NCBI GenBank assembly: GCA_038049695.1
Contig: CP142461.1
Location: 38,737,501-38,801,500 of the forward strand
Origin: Cinnamomum chago
Taxonomy: Eukaryota; Streptophyta; Magnoliopsida; Laurales; Lauraceae
DNA: 64,000 nucleotides
Direction of reading: 5' to 3'
Shown piece by piece: positions 63,920 through 64,000 of this stretch (positions within the stretch are counted from its first letter, which is position 1; every line of letters begins with the position of its first letter). The notes under the pieces were generated by a model. It did no database searches and was not told the origin of the DNA. It saw only the letters and a program-made list of their open reading frames with translations. The translations under genes were made by a program, and so were the position numbers.

Positions 63920-64000
63920 TGTTGACACCAAAAATGTCACTTTGCCTCTTCACACCAAAAGCTACATGGAGCCACATCCTACCAAAAATAGGCAGGCGCC
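63920..64000 (+). mobile_element. G3: start of another gypsy LTR, plus strand
   Basis: TGTTGACACCAAAAATGTCA and the following bases are identical to the first 81 bases of the G2 LTR. It breaks off at the window end. The five bases before, AGGCA, would be the TSD. Confidence 0.88.

Overview
The window comes from a plant nuclear genome, from gene-free, repeat-packed sequence. No host gene, tRNA or rRNA gene is recognisable. Essentially every base belongs to an LTR retrotransposon, or to a fragment of one, and most boundaries can be placed to the base because the 5-bp target-site duplications (TSDs) match. The species cannot be told from the sequence. The plant assignment rests on a Tat-lineage Ty3/gypsy element with two RNase H domains, a Sirevirus-like gag, a TRIM element, and primer sites matching initiator tRNA-Met.

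Labels used here. G = Tat-lineage Ty3/gypsy (LTR TGTTGACACC...CCATCA). A = a non-autonomous, gag-only family with initiator-Met primer site (LTR TGTTAGG...CTTTCA, often seen reversed as TGAAAG...CCTAACA). B = a long LTR family starting TGTAAGACCCC or TGTGAGAACCC and ending CGACA or GTGACA, seen only as LTRs. C = another solo LTR. TRIM = a 508-bp miniature element.

Layout. 1-4116: two B LTRs on the minus strand, one apparently inside the other. 4126-21739: element A1 (minus), holding a complete A2 (7699-15241), a B solo LTR (B3, 15386-17913) and a TRIM (18215-18722). 21740-21865 and 25619-26689: remains of an old minus-strand gypsy copy (G1, protease to G-patch region), split by a solo A LTR (A3, 21866-25618) that itself holds solo LTR C (23102-25115). 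From 26690 a second minus-strand gypsy (Gx) begins inside G1. Its 3' LTR (26690-62799) is split by B4 (26923-60253), which is split by A5 (29120-58315), which is split by the complete gypsy G2 (30385-57359), which holds the complete A4 (47209-54770). That is six insertion levels: G1 > Gx > B4 > A5 > G2 > A4. Gx interior runs 62800-63268, then A6 (63269 on), in which another gypsy (G3) begins at 63920.

How the parts work. G2 carries gag, protease, G-patch, reverse transcriptase, RNase H, archaeal-type RNase H and integrase, but four in-frame TAG codons and one frame change break the gag-protease part. A antisense gene-like unit with its own TATA box, start codon and intron signals lies between its pol and 3' LTR. 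A elements carry only a gag with a zinc knuckle and presumably borrow reverse transcriptase and integrase from a related Copia/Sirevirus element. A recurring theme is palindromes in the LTRs: A has GGTCGACC arrays directly upstream of its TATA box, B has CGCTCGAGCG or CGATCGATCG arrays, and G has covarying dyads plus a 22-bp perfect palindrome in U3.
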